Source of the DNA: Pseudofabraea citricarpa
Taxonomy: Eukaryota; Ascomycota; Leotiomycetes; Helotiales; Dermateaceae
Reading direction: 5' to 3'
DNA length: 64,000 nucleotides
Assembly (NCBI GenBank): GCA_029641185.1
Contig: JAPWGK010000023.1
Coordinates: 186,001-250,000, forward strand
The number at the start of each line of letters is the position of its first letter. The first letter of the stretch is position 1. Shown here piece by piece: positions 23,727 to 34,645 of the stretch. A program made the position numbers and the translations under genes. The notes beneath the pieces are model-generated. The model worked only from the letters and a program-made list of their open reading frames with translations. It was not told where the DNA came from and made no database searches.

Positions 23727-24329
23727 TCACATGACACAAGACAACGATATAGATCCCTTCCTGCCTGACCTTGCGATACATAAACCTAGATGCACAAAAT
23801 CAGAAGCACCCTTGATGCACCTGAGATAGCCGTTACCACTACCAAGAAATTTCGTCCGCCGGGTACGATATACGAGCCGAAACACCTCCATCGGCAAAGG
23901 TACGGTACGGCCGCCTTTTTTGTCAGGGATGATTAGAACCAAGCGTTTTGGAGAGGAACTTGGATGGTTCATCCAGATTGATTTCAGAACTCTATTAGAT
24001 ACCAATCTTCGCTTTGTTTTGGTGTTTGTGTGTTTTTTTCTACCGGTCTGGTTCCGGATTTTAAGCAGGTTTCTGTCAGATATTGGGATCGGAAGCCTTT
24101 GTACGTGTGTGATTCCTGAGTTGTTGTAGGGTGTCACCTTGATCGTGCTAGCATGGTTGGGGCTGAGAATGAAGGATGTCGTATTATGATGATGAGAGAT
24201 CCTTGATATTTTCATTCTTTGTGCGCTGGATAAGCGCTCGCAGATGAACAACACGATTGTACCTATTAGCTTGTTATTTGTTTTGACTTTTAGAATCCAG
24301 TCTCCAAAGATGGCGCCATGAGATTTCAT
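23727..24329 (-). CDS. Orphan ORF, 200 aa, doubtful
   Basis: ATG-initiated uninterrupted frame of 200 codons in AT-rich DNA. The product is basic, with no signal peptide, domain or repeats that I recognise. Frames of this length are expected about once by chance in a 64-kb six-frame search, so this may not be a gene. It is reported because it is the only long frame in the gene-poor stretch. Confidence 0.2.
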   Translation of the reverse strand: MKSHGAIFGDWILKVKTNNKLIGTIVLFICERLSSAQRMKISRISHHHNTTSFILSPNHASTIKVTPYNNSGITHVQRLPIPISDRNLLKIRNQTGRKKHTNTKTKRRLVSNRVLKSIWMNHPSSSPKRLVLIIPDKKGGRTVPLPMEVFRLVYRTRRTKFLGSGNGYLRCIKGASDFVHLGLCIARSGRKGSISLSCVM

Positions 24330-26246
24330 AGAATTTCTACGGAAAATGGGACTCTGTCAAATCCTCCTTTAAGTCATGTTGCACCTTGGAGCTCAAGCAA
24401 AGAAGCCTAAACAAGAAGAATCAAGCGCGTCTTAACGCGAGAGGAGATGGCGATGACCAGAAAAGAACTGGGACAAAGATCTGTTGTGTAAGAACACCTT
24501 CTCCACGCATTGCGAGAATCTAACTCAGTCCCAAGGTCTGTCTGTATGCCAACATGTAGAGAATTCTGCTACCATAACACTGCAGAGCGAAAATGAGACA
24601 TCCTATAGCAATGGTGCTATACCCCCTATAAATGATATTTCTATAACGTCTAGAGGCAAATCAAGAGCCATTTCCCCTCTTGTGTCCATGTAAAGGCGCC
24701 ATGTCGATGTTCGTGAGGGAGTGAAGGTGAAGTAATATGTCTGCAGAAAGCCACGTTTTGACTCTGATTAGCCTCCGGCGTCAACATCGTTGGAATATAC
24801 CATTGTCTTTCGAATGATCAAAGTTGTCCTCGAGCGCTTGATAAGTCCTGCTTGGTTCGTTTTCCCTGCATCCCTTCGTTGAGTTCAGAACAAAAAGCGT
24901 GCTTAGTCCACCAGCTAAAGTCAAAGACTCCCTACATCTTGTGCTACTGAGATGAGCGGGACTCAGAAAGAAGGAGGTTTCAAGGAGCAATACTCGAGCC
25001 GCTGAGATGGACACTCAAGCACTGTACAACTCGGGGGCTTGCATTGGGTGTCTCGGGCTCTAAAGTAAAAATTTCCTGGTGCGAGATTTGAATGTGAACC
25101 CTCCTTCTAGATCTAGACTGTTCTGACAATTGGTGGATAATTCTGCCGTCGGGAGGCTCAGCGCTACGCTACGCTAAGTGTTGGTTGACAGGGTAGAAAT
25201 TGAGCCATGTCGGTTCGCTTCGTGTCTATCCCATTAAGCGACGGCCCCTGAATCAAGGGAGATGGGTTTAAGGCTGGCTGGCTGGCGGTCAAAGAAGAAA
25301 GAGTGATAGAAAGAGGCAGAAGAATGTATCACATACGAGCCGGGGTGATTTACTGCCGTCATCATCACTATCAACCTTAATGCCAGAGTTCAGACGAGGT
25401 CCCGCATTTGTATGGTTAAGTCTCGTTAAGTCTGGGCCCCCGCGGGTTCCCTAAATGAAAGAAATCTCGGGAGCTCGGCTGACCTTGCAGACCGCTCCCA
25501 CGATGTTGCGCAGTTATCATGTCCTGAGCAAGTCACCTTGCGATAGTTTCGTAGGGTGCGTCATTGCGAGAACGATAACTGGTTCTTTAAGAGACCTTTT
25601 CAGGGGCATGCGATCGGATGGAGGCTCTAAAGCTAATTCTAAAGTTAATATCCGCCCTGAATAGGCACGCAACACATGGCGCCAGTCAAGTCGACAGATG
25701 ATGTGGGGGAGGTTGTTTTTGATAGAGGGGTTTTTAATCTGGCGGCGGGCGAGAGCGCCACGAGCTACGCGCCACATGTAGAGTGTTGTCACAGCGTTTG
25801 GCGTCCATTTGGAGTAGGAATCATGTGGAATGGCGCATACAGCCAGCAGCAGCATGTCGCTTAACTTTGCGAGCAGGTGGCGGCTTGAGATAGAGTGCTT
25901 CGGTAGCTTGGCGCCGAGTGTGGGATCTTGGCGACCAGGGTGACGAGATTTAGAGGTTCGCTCGCTTAGCACATGGCGATGTTGGATTTTCTCCCATCAC
26001 CCGTTTGTCGTTTCACGATGCTGCTGCTCTCCCCAATCCATCCAACCCCCCGGGAAGCCTAGAGTGCGCCCTTAATCTATTCAATCATTTGGTTGTTTCG
26101 TTCCTGCAGAGCTCCCCTCGTAACCCGTGATTCCCCACGGCTCACCCTCCCGCTTGCAGCCATGCCACCGAGCAGAACCACTCGGCTGGAATTGCGTCCT
26201 TGTACCCAGGTAAGTAATTGGGAGAGTAGACTGGTGGATAGGTAGG

Positions 26247-26254
26247 TATATAAT
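26247..26254 (+). promoter_or_regulatory. TATA-like element upstream of AA9 gene
   Basis: TATATAAT on the coding strand, 207 bp before the ATG, followed by a CT-rich leader. It is the best TATA candidate for the LPMO gene. Confidence 0.4.
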
Positions 26255-26460
26255 GTATTCGCTGCTGCTCTCAACTTAACCTTTTCTTCTCCAACGCAAG
26301 TCGCTCGCTCTTCCGTCGTACTCCTTCGAGACATTACATTCATTTTTGAACAGTTCCATTACCGCATTCTACTTCTTGTACCCATTTTTGCTCTAGACAA
26401 CCACTTCCAACTCGAATTCCTACTCGCTTTTGATCAAGAATCCCCCACAAGACTTTCACA

Positions 26461-27675
26461 ATGAAGTTCACTGCATCTCTCGCCGCAGCCGTCCTGGCAT
26501 CAGTCGCCAGTGCTCACACCACTGTCACCAACATCTATGTTAACGATGTCACTCAAGGAGCCGGAAACAGCGCTGCTGGATACATCCGAAGCCCTCCCAA
26601 CAACAACCCAGTCAAGGACATCACCTCGGCTGACATGACTTGCAACGTTAACAACGCTGCCACAGCTAAGACCGTCTCCGTTGCTGCTGGTGACAAGATC
26701 ACTTTCGAGTGGCACCACGACAGCACCTCGGCATCCGACGATATCATCGATGGATCCCACAAGGGCCCAGTCATCACCTACATTGCACCAACCTCTTCCG
26801 ATGGTGCTGGAGACGTTTGGGTTAAGTTGGCCGAGGAGGGATATGACGGAACTACCTGGGCTGTTGATAACCTCAAGACCAACAAGGGCTTGCACTCAGT
26901 CACCCTCCCATCCACCCTCGCTGCAGGAACCTACCTCCTCCGCCCCGAGATCATCGCTCTTCACGAGGCTGATGCCGCTTTCAATGTCAACTCAGCCCGT
27001 GGAGCTCAATTCTACATGGAGTGTGTCCAGATCGAGGTCACCTCCGGTGGATCAACCACTCTCCCAGCTGGTGTCGCAATCCCAGGTGCTTACTCCTACT
27101 CCGACCCTGGAGTTGTATTCAACCTCTATGGAAGCTTCACTAGCTACACCATTCCAGGCCCAGCTGTCTGGGATGGAACCACTGGTGGAAGCGCCCCAGC
27201 TACCTCTGCTGCTGCCCCAGTTGCTACCTCATCCGCTGCTCCCGTTGTTTCTTCTTCCGCTGCTCCAGTTGTCAGCTCAATCAGCACCAAGGCAGCAGTT
27301 GCCACCAGCGTAGCAGTTTCCAGTGCACCAGTCGTTGTCCCAACCACCAGCGCCGTTGTTGTTCCAACTTCCGTTGCTGTCTCAGGTGAGAAGAGACTCG
27401 AATCCTATAAATTTATGTGCTTTAACTAACATGTATATAGCTGTCCCAACCACCCTTGCCACCAAGGTCTGCTCCGCTCCAGCATCCAGCACTAGCGCTG
27501 CTACTGTTGGTGCTGCCAAGTATGCCCAATGGTAAGCTTCATCTTCAATCCTGATGTAAAGAAACCAAAGCTAACAAATTCTTCTAGTGGCGGAACTGGA
27601 TTCACTGGAGCCACCAGCTGTGCTTCAGGCAGCACCTGCACCGTCCAGAACCCATACTACTCGCAGTGCTTGTAA
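26461..27675 (+). CDS. AA9 lytic polysaccharide monooxygenase with CBM1
   Basis: Secreted copper enzyme that oxidatively cleaves cellulose (former GH61). Exons are 26461-27385, 27441-27531 and 27588-27675, all phase-consistent, giving 367 residues. The signal peptide spans residues 1-18 (ASVASA), so the mature protein starts at His19, as the copper histidine brace requires. The second brace His is His100 ([11 protein letters not shown]), and the axial Tyr is Tyr185 in AQFYMEC with Gln183 before it. The block [10 protein letters not shown] (159-168) is typical of the family, although many members have LRHE. Cys61 and Cys188 probably form the conserved disulfide. A Ser/Ala/Val/Pro linker (SSAAPVV units) of about 90 residues follows. 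The C-terminal CBM1 ([19 protein letters not shown]) is split between the last two exons. It acts outside the cell on plant cell wall. Confidence 0.95.
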
Positions 27676-29318
27676 GCACAGCCTGTCTAACGAACGTCCG
27701 CGACGACTTATGCTAGCCATTCGATGTGCATCAATTTCTTGTGTAAATTCTATCTACAACCGACAATAAAAGAGCGAGCTGGCATCTTCGATGGTAGCCG
27801 AGCCCGCAGCGCGGCGTTTTTGGCTATAAACCGTATTTTCTCTGTGTCGGGAATGTAGAAACTCGCCGTCTCTCTTGGGTAGAGTCGGCCCTTTATCTTT
27901 CCTGTAACTATATAGTATCCTTCTTTATAAGGATTTTTTCGGTGGGAGATTCTGCTGTTGGTCTTCAACGTGAATCCTCCTTACCACAACCCCATTACTT
28001 GGTTTAGCTAGATCAAAAATCACAAGATGTTATGAACCGTATCTCTATATTTAAATGGTCCACGAATTCAAAGTCTTCAACTGATAGGAATACAACATAA
28101 TTTCCTCGCTACAGTTTTTTTTCTTCTTTCCTTTCTTTCCTCCAACGAACCGACGAACCCAAAATAGAGTCACGGTAGTCGTCCGCGGATCCCGAAACTC
28201 TCTTTCCTCGACGCCGTTGCAGCGTTTGCGCAACCGAAGATCATAACACTTTTGTTATCCCCAAGAACCGAGGAAGAGAGAAAACTCAATAATATTCGCG
28301 AAGTATGATGATCTGATCTCCACGTGCTGAAGCCGTCAAGATTACCGAGTGATGCGAACAGAGTTTGATGTAGATAGTGCACCCTTGTACGGCAATATGC
28401 AACGCAACGCAACGTTACTTGTTTAAGACATCGTAGTAATGCTTTGTTGCGTACGGTAGAGTACGAAGTAATATACTCGCGCTGTCGTTCGTTTGAGGAT
28501 ACTGAGCTGGGAAGATATTTTGAATCCTTAGGTTGCTTATGATAGCGATGATAAGTTAACTGCCTGTGACGTTCCACTCGTGAAGATGCTAGATGCTAGA
28601 TGATACCTAGCTAGTTTACTTGCTTGGTTCTACCTCTCGCAAAGCTTCAACTTGGCTCTGGCAAATATACAATAACAACCTCATTGCTACCTAGGGATAA
28701 ACCCGACTCTTTGTCGTGAAATCACCAAATTTCATTTTCCACAAGTTACAGGCCAGGCCCTTACAATATTCTACACTTTCTTCTCTAACCTCAGCCAATA
28801 TGTATATATTCTCAAGGCTGCAGAGAACCAAAAGTAAAAGGTACAAGCCGTTCATTATTCGCAATCCTCTCAGAACCGACGCACTCCTTGTCATTCGCCA
28901 GATTTACAGAAAGGCCGAGCTCGGCAATTTTCAAGGCAGCACTTTGAAGCGTCCGCCAAGATATACGTGCGAGAGGTGAGCTACCAGATTTAGCAATCCA
29001 TAACATCTCACTATTTCTTTTACCACTACCACTACCACCACAAACAAACCAAACTTAGCTGCCTAGAGATATCTCTTCAATCATCCATTGCTGCATCAGG
29101 GGAGATGACGACGCGCAATTGAACGGTGTTAGAAAGTTTGAAACCAAATTCTGGTGCCTACTTCTACAGAGAGTATTTATTCAACAGATGATGCACATTT
29201 CCATAGCTCAGTGATTTCACTACTCTCTACCATTCAAGTCCTTTGATCTAAAACCAATTCCAACCACCCGATTCTCTTCGTCCCTTCAGAAAAGAAAAAT
29301 CCCCTCAATAAAGGGAAA
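27676..29318. other. Intergenic, no gene seen
   Basis: 1.6 kb of mixed AT-rich sequence after the AA9 gene. Short frames on both strands lack conserved features. The final ~130 bp form the leader of the acetyltransferase gene. Confidence 0.45.
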
Positions 29319-30058
29319 ATGTCTACCCCAAAGCACTCCATCCTCCCCACCAAGCTCGCCGATCTTCCCACTCTCGCCGAATACCTACACTCCTCCAAGC
29401 TCGCGCTGACAATAAACCGGCTCCTCATCCTCGACTGGCCCAACGACGCCGTCCAGAAACCGCTGTACAGGAAGGCCATCGAAGGCGGGTTCCAAGCGGC
29501 GGCGGTCGAGAACCTGAAAGTAGTTGACGACGAGACGGGCGAGATCCTGGGGTTTCTCGCCCTGACGCGAAAACGACCAGGTGCCGAGGAAGAAATCAGG
29601 GAGCAGGGAGAGGAGAAGCAGAAAGAGGAAGAGAAAACTCCCGAGGGATTGAATCCCGTCGTGCTGAAGGCCGTTTCGGAGGCCGTGCGTGAAGTGACGA
29701 GGGATGTTGAGGGGATTGACCATTTCGGTATCTTGCGCCTCCCTAACTCTCTCCAATTGCTGTGCCCGGAGAGCATCTGCTAATCACAAACTACTAAAAC
29801 GTAGTAATCACATACATTTACGTCAAACCCTCCCGCCGATGCCACGGGATCGGCTCTGAGCTCGTACGTGTATGTTTCGAGCGGGCGAAGGCAGAAGGGA
29901 TACCACTCACGGTCTCGACCGAGCCAGCAGGCTATGAGTTTTTTTCCAAGCTGGGCTTCAAAGATACGCGGCATGTGGATTTCGACCTCAGCGAGTGGGC
30001 GCCGCCGTACAGCGGGTTTGGCATCTTTAGACTGGCGGGAATGATTTGGGAGCATTGA
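29319..30058 (+). CDS. GNAT-family N-acetyltransferase
   Basis: Two exons, 29319-29727 and 29805-30058, 220 residues. The intron (GTATCT..CGTAG, with TACTAAAAC as branch site) is phase 1 and joins GIDHF to VITYIYVKPSRRCHGIGSEL. That product contains the acetyl-CoA-binding motif A of GNAT enzymes, R-R-x-x-G-I-G, following a beta strand. Upstream LRLA-type residues were judged intronic because they lead to a stop. The C-terminal part, GYEFFSKLGFKDTRHVDFDLSEWAPP, matches the usual end of fungal GNAT proteins. A Glu/Lys-rich insertion (~85-115) lies between the N- and C-terminal halves. Substrate is unknown; fungal members of this type often resemble polyamine or amino-acid acetyltransferases, but nothing here decides it. 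Confidence 0.8.
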
Positions 30059-30676
30059 GGATTTTGCTGGGCTCATTGGATAGAGGTGATGCTTTTTGTT
30101 GTAGAGAGATAAACTTTTCTTCATGTAGAGAGTAGACGAATAGAGAAATTCTTAATTCATCCTGCGAGAATCTGGACTTGTTGTAGCTATCATAGGTAGG
30201 AGGTACCTTTGAAAGCTACTAAGTGTTTAGCATCACGAACGGTTAAGCGAGCCTGAAATTGGGATTCTGGAGTTGACCGACTTGTCACCCATGTAAAACA
30301 CAAAATGAAAGCAACAAGTATTCGCAACCTAAGCTGATATCAACTTCCTGTTGTTAAATCCCAGGAAAGAAATATTAGCAAGAGAAACTATATAATTTAG
30401 AACTGACTAGGTATTGACAAGTTAATCATATCTCGAGTCAGAACTAAATATCTTAAGTACTTTGTTTCAAACAGAAAATTATACTGATAAAATTCATTGA
30501 TTCTTGATATAAAAATTTATTGGATATAGAACAAAACAAAGAGATACATATAGTAGACAGTTATTTTTAATAAGAAACCCCCCTTTCAAGTGATGCAAAT
30601 ATGCTTCCATCGCCAGACACCGATATAACGCCATGAAATATTTACTACAGATTCACGTTGCACATCTCCCCCACGA
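30059..30676. other. Intergenic between convergent genes
   Basis: AT-rich, contains presumed 3' ends of the two convergent neighbours. No frame of interest. Confidence 0.5.
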
Positions 30677-31807
30677 CTAGTGTTGCCCCAGAGAGCCCAA
30701 GCCTTGGTGCAACTTTGGAGGCAGCGGTGGGATGGAAGGAGCCCCAGCCTGAGAGCTAGAAGGATTATAATTTCCCTCGGCTACGTCGCGACCAAAGTCA
30801 TCATGAGGCTGACCTGCACCAGTTGTGGTAATAAGAGGAAGGTTGGCCTCAGAATTGTGCTCGTTGAATGGATTTCTAGCTTGCGAGCGTCCCTGGGCAG
30901 CTTCAACGTCGCTATCGCTTCTTTCCTTGCCCAAGCGTGGATTCGCAAGAAGTGCCATTCGTTCAGCCTTATCTCTCTTGGCTTGTCTTGATGCCTGGCT
31001 GTACATGACGATCAGCGCAATGATGAAAGCGCCAATGCCAAAACTAAATACGAGAGTAACCACCAATCCAGAGGTTGTAAGAGAGTTGTCTCGCTTCATG
31101 CAAATGGGTGAACCTGCGGTGTCTGTCGAGCATATGACTCCAGCTGCGCAAGTTTCGACAGCAGTTGCCGTTGAGCTGCACGTAGTGGTTTTCGATCCAT
31201 TTTCGGTGAGCGTTGAGCAGACCTTTGTAGTTACAACAGTCGTAGTTGAACAAACAAGGGTGGAGGTGCTAGAAGCAGCTGCGGTAGTGCCAGAGCTCGA
31301 GGATGTGGTTGTAGAACTTGTGCTCAGAGTGCTTGAAGCTGCAGCCGTGGCGCTGGTTGTGGTAGCTGCAGCCGTGGTCGAATCTGCGGTTGTAGTTGCA
31401 TCTGTGCTCGCAATCGTTGTTGATGCTCTTGTGGTCGTCTGGGCAGTGGTTTCGGCGGTGGTTTCTGCGGTAGTTTCTGCCGTTGTCTCCTCGCTGTCCG
31501 CTGTTGTAGAAGCTTGTCTTATTTTCAACTCTCCAATTCCAGCGCCATCTATTATATTGCACTCCTGCACAAACCACTTCGCGTCGAAAGCAGCGTCCGT
31601 TTGTTCGCAACCTCCAGCTGAAAAACACAGTTCAACCTCGTCCAATTGCTCGAGATCGACGTGGCCGAGACATTTCAGAATAGCTCCATTGTCACCACAG
31701 GATGTGCGTGCCACAAGGTCCTCAATATCGCCTTGAACACAATCGGTTTGCGTCGCAGAGACAATGGTAGCCGACGCGGCCAGTAGCGTGAAAATGTTGG
31801 AGCGCAT
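30677..31807 (-). CDS. Thr/Ser-rich single-pass membrane glycoprotein
   Basis: Single exon, 376 residues from the ATG giving MRSNIFTLLAASATIVSA. That is a signal peptide, whereas the frame extends upstream only through non-hydrophobic codons, so this start is chosen. The N-terminal ~80 residues hold six cysteines (DC, SC, KC, LC, GC, EC). A long Thr/Ser tract (~100-190, with ETTA repeats TTAETTAETTAQTT) is probably O-mannosylated, and a short Cys-containing module follows. A transmembrane helix lies at ~265-290 (GLVVTLVFSFGIGAFIIALIV). A basic RQAKRDKAERM and a Pro-rich tail follow on the cytosolic side. The plan resembles fungal cell-wall stress sensors (Wsc/Mid2-type) or other surface glycoproteins, but no WSC or CFEM domain is recognised, so the sensor role is only suggestion. 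Confidence 0.7.
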   Translation of the reverse strand: MRSNIFTLLAASATIVSATQTDCVQGDIEDLVARTSCGDNGAILKCLGHVDLEQLDEVELCFSAGGCEQTDAAFDAKWFVQECNIIDGAGIGELKIRQASTTADSEETTAETTAETTAETTAQTTTRASTTIASTDATTTADSTTAAATTTSATAAASSTLSTSSTTTSSSSGTTAAASSTSTLVCSTTTVVTTKVCSTLTENGSKTTTCSSTATAVETCAAGVICSTDTAGSPICMKRDNSLTTSGLVVTLVFSFGIGAFIIALIVMYSQASRQAKRDKAERMALLANPRLGKERSDSDVEAAQGRSQARNPFNEHNSEANLPLITTTGAGQPHDDFGRDVAEGNYNPSSSQAGAPSIPPLPPKLHQGLGSLGQH

Positions 31808-32976
31808 TTCGTAAAAGGAGCGAGGACCTAGTGACGGATTTTTCGTACAGCTTTGATTAAATATCTGGTAGCAACCCAAAGCTCTCCCAGTAGCAAGATG
31901 GTGAGGTCAATTAGTACCAAAGTGAGAGAGAAAGAGGAAGGATGATGCTGCGACAGCAAACTGAATAAGAAAATGAATTGAGCAAACAGCGAAGGCTTAT
32001 TTTAGGATCTGGCAAGGCTTAAAGCTGAGCGACAGTGAAAAGGGGTGCCTAGCCTGAAGGAAGCACCTGTGCGGCGCAGCCCCTCCTTTCAGCCTTCCGT
32101 AACTCACAATTCTGATTATCTTACCGTACTGTGTTTGCCCAGCTGCTTAAGCGGTGCCGTCAGGGGATGTTTGGGTGTAACCGGAAAAGTGCGAAATCTT
32201 CTGCGCTGGCCACTCAGCAGCCATGCTGAAATTATCCAGCCGTGGCGGCTAGAACGTGAAGCTATTCTGGACCATATCCACTCACCCCACAGGCCATGAA
32301 GCTCGTGACGAAGCCGTGGAGAGCTGTGTTGTTGACAGGACACGGTGCACTGGTGGCTGAGCGGATTGAACGCGAAGTTGGCTTGCGCAGATGATGAAAC
32401 GAATCTCATTTTGACTTTCTGCTGCGATGGTCGTCAATACCGATAAGAAAACCCGTTGAGGCAGGAGATTATGAAAAATTAGCGCAGATGAATAAGAATG
32501 TTGTACGTACGTGAGGAGTCGTTTTAGTGTCCAGGCGCCGAGTCAGGCACAGCTTTTATGCCGCAGCCTTGGAGTGCCTTGTAGTCTTTCAGCCATGTAA
32601 CGTGATTTTATGCTATCCGGACTCCGATACGGAGTACTGATATCGTGTCCTCTGAAATTGGCATGTTAGATAAAGAAGAAGAAGAAGAAGAATGAAACTG
32701 AAGTGGGTGAGGGTTGGTGTCGACGGCCCAAAAACAAGGCTTTAGTTTACGTTAGTGATATGGGTTGCCTCCACGTGATACTTACAACGTGATCGCGGGC
32801 ACAAGGCATACGTCATTGGCATACCACTTAGCATAGTGAAACGAAAGCAGGCATAAAAGCAGATTCAAATACCTACCTCTTTCCTTATGCCATCATTTCA
32901 CAAAGCACAACTTTTTACCACAAACCCAAGATTACTCCTACAAATCAAATCCTTTTCTACTCGGAAATCTTACAAC
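31808..32976. other. Divergent promoter region
   Basis: Upstream sequence of the membrane glycoprotein (left) and the I78-type inhibitor (right). A GAA repeat ((GAAGAA)n at ~32675-32692) and a TATA-like ATAAAAG are present. No gene seen. Confidence 0.5.
32852..32858 (+). promoter_or_regulatory. TATA-like element before I78 inhibitor gene
   Basis: ATAAAAG-type element about 30 bp before an in-frame ATG at 32887 and ~120 bp before the conserved start at 32977. If used, transcription would begin near 32885, making the upstream ATG part of or ahead of the mRNA 5' end and favouring the downstream start. Confidence 0.4.
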
Positions 32977-33333
32977 ATGCCTCTCGTCGTACCAGGAATC
33001 AACTCGCAAGAAGGTGGCAATGATAAGACGCAGGAATGGATGAACAAGCTTGCGGGCAAGAAGATCGGCGAGACTTCTGATCAAACGGTATGCACTCCTT
33101 TGCTCATTCAAATTCACAGATTCCTAATAGCAACATAGACATTTGCAAAGACTGATCTCCCAAAGGAGACCAGAGTCATTGAGAAGGGAACAATGGTCAC
33201 CAAGGACTTCAACCCTGATAGGTGAGCTTGATGCTATCCTCTGACTTTCTCGAGGCTGCAATAACTAATCGATCATAGACTAAATGTTCATTTGGCTGAG
33301 GATGGAACGGTCTCCCATGTCACCCACCAATAA
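32977..33333 (+). CDS. Peptidase inhibitor I78-like small protein
   Basis: Three exons, 32977-33087, 33139-33221 and 33279-33333, 82 residues (phase-consistent). The spliced product begins MPLVVPGINSQ and ends with PKETRVIEKGTMVTKDFNPDRLNVHLAEDGTVSHVTHQ. The elements ETRVI, PG/KGT-x-VTxDF, PDRLNVH and an end of V-x-HVxx are those of the I78 family of small potato-inhibitor-I-like peptidase inhibitors found in fungi and bacteria. The fungal members inhibit subtilisin- or elastase-like serine peptidases. No signal peptide is seen, so action would be intracellular unless unconventional. An alternative in-frame ATG at 32887 adds 30 residues (RLLLQIKSFSTRKSYN) resembling a mitochondrial presequence. 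The conserved start is preferred because of the TATA position. Tma20 follows 556 bp downstream on the same strand. Confidence 0.8.
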
Positions 33334-33888
33334 ATTGTCTTATGCATGTATGATTAGATGAATGAATGGATGTACTCTGAGTCTATGGCACCTGATGATT
33401 CATCAACCTTTGAAGAGACCACTTCATTTTATCGCAAGACTTGCCGTGCTAATCGCCCTTATGTGTATGATTACTTTAAGAGATCTGATTAACAGCTTCA
33501 GTAATATCCTCCAGTTGTTCTGAGGACCTGGTTTTGCAAGATGATTGAACTTGCTCGGTTTGTCATTTCGTGCCTCTTCGGTAACCCTTCAACAATCTAA
33601 CAGCGCTTGTTTACTGATTTCTCGATATTCAACGAGCTACAAAGAGGACAATCTTCTAATGTCATCAATCCGTCTCTACCTCGGGCCCGGTAGATTTGGT
33701 TCTGAAAAGGTCTAGTGGATGGGATGGAAATGGTGGTCGCTTAGGTTAACATATGCTACACGTGACATCAACGCTAAGCCCCGCGCTAATTGAGGGGCAA
33801 CGACGGGACTTTCGCTGCCCCTCATCAGAGCTCCTCATCTTCCCCAAGTGCCAAAATACCCAGCTCATACCCTCTACAAACCGTCAAG
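33334..33888. other. Intergenic, no gene seen
   Basis: 555 bp holding the 3' end of the inhibitor gene and the promoter of Tma20. No separate feature recognised. Confidence 0.5.
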
Positions 33889-34645
33889 ATGTTCAAGAAA
33901 GAGTGGGTACATTCCATCGACATTGTTCCCTCTCAAGATGTAACCCAACTAATCAATTGTGCTGTAGTATTTCCCCCGGCTCAAAATCCAAAGTCAAATC
34001 TTCCGTGCAACGTGCAATTCGCACACAGCTCATAACAACATATCCGCTGTTGACGCCACATATCGATGAGATAATACCGAAGAAAGAACAATTAGATGCT
34101 ATGAAAATGTATGTCCCTTCATCTTCTTTTCGCTGAGGCGCAAATACAGACGAGCAGAAAAAGAAAAGCTGATGCGAGCAAAAAACAGACCAGACAGAGT
34201 AACACTCTATCTGATAGGCAGCACACCTCTCTTCTACCAACATATGACTGATGCCCTTCTTCCACACTTGAAACTCGTACATCGATTCCCTTCCTGCTTC
34301 CCTTCCATACGAATCGACCGTGGAGCAATCCGATTCGTTCTCTCTGGCGCTACGTTGATGGCACCCGGTTTGACGAGTACGGGTGGTAGATTACCGAGTG
34401 GAGTTGCGGATGATAAAGGCACCAACGGTTATGGTCAATTGAAAAATGGAGAGGAGGGCTGGTTTGGGGGCAGGGAATTAGAAACTGGAGAACCAGTGGT
34501 TATCTGTGCCGAGGGAAAGGAAGAAGCATGTGCGGTAGGGCTGCTTAGCATGGGCACCAGAGAAGTCAAGGAGAAGGGCAAGGGACCTGTTGTTGAGGAA
34601 GGGCATTATCTTGGAGATGGTCTATGGAGATTGAGCACTGATTGA
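33889..34645 (+). CDS. TMA20: Translation machinery-associated protein Tma20
   Basis: MCT-1/Tma20 family factor that works with Tma22 on 40S subunits in ribosome recycling and reinitiation. Three exons, 33889-33902, 33968-34108 and 34150-34645, phases checked, 216 residues. The first coding exon is only 14 nt (MFKK plus two bases). Its intron has a GTGGGT donor and a TGTAG acceptor and yields MFKKDISPGSKSKVKSSVQRAIRTQL, the conserved MCT-1 N-terminus. Exon 2 ends DEIIPKKEQLDAMK. Exon 3 holds the PUA domain, beginning near VTLYLIGSTPLFYQHM and continuing LKLVHRFPSCFPSIRIDRGAIRFVLSGATLMAPGL, with a conserved end GHYLGDGLWRLS. A ~25-residue Gly/Asp-rich insertion (DDKGTNGYGQLKNGEEGW) lies in the middle of the PUA domain. 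The insertion and the short first exon are unusual but intact. Confidence 0.9.

Larger units (their letters stand above)
20890..26460. other. Gene-poor 5.6 kb stretch
   Basis: No recognised gene on either strand; all frames are short. The only long frame is the 200-codon candidate listed separately. Sequence from 21.2 to 25.0 kb is noticeably AT-rich with many oligo-A/T runs, consistent with relic DNA, but no terminal repeats or transposase motifs are visible. The last ~400 bp form the AA9 gene promoter and leader. Confidence 0.45.

Noticed and set aside
26681..27313. 210-codon plus-strand frame overlapping the AA9 gene
   Set aside because: Out-of-frame shadow; the AA9 frame carries the conserved residues.
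30825..31736. 303-codon plus-strand frame opposite the membrane glycoprotein gene
   Set aside because: It is the antisense of a Thr/Ser-rich tract, giving Val/Val/Val repeats. The minus strand has the signal peptide and membrane helix.
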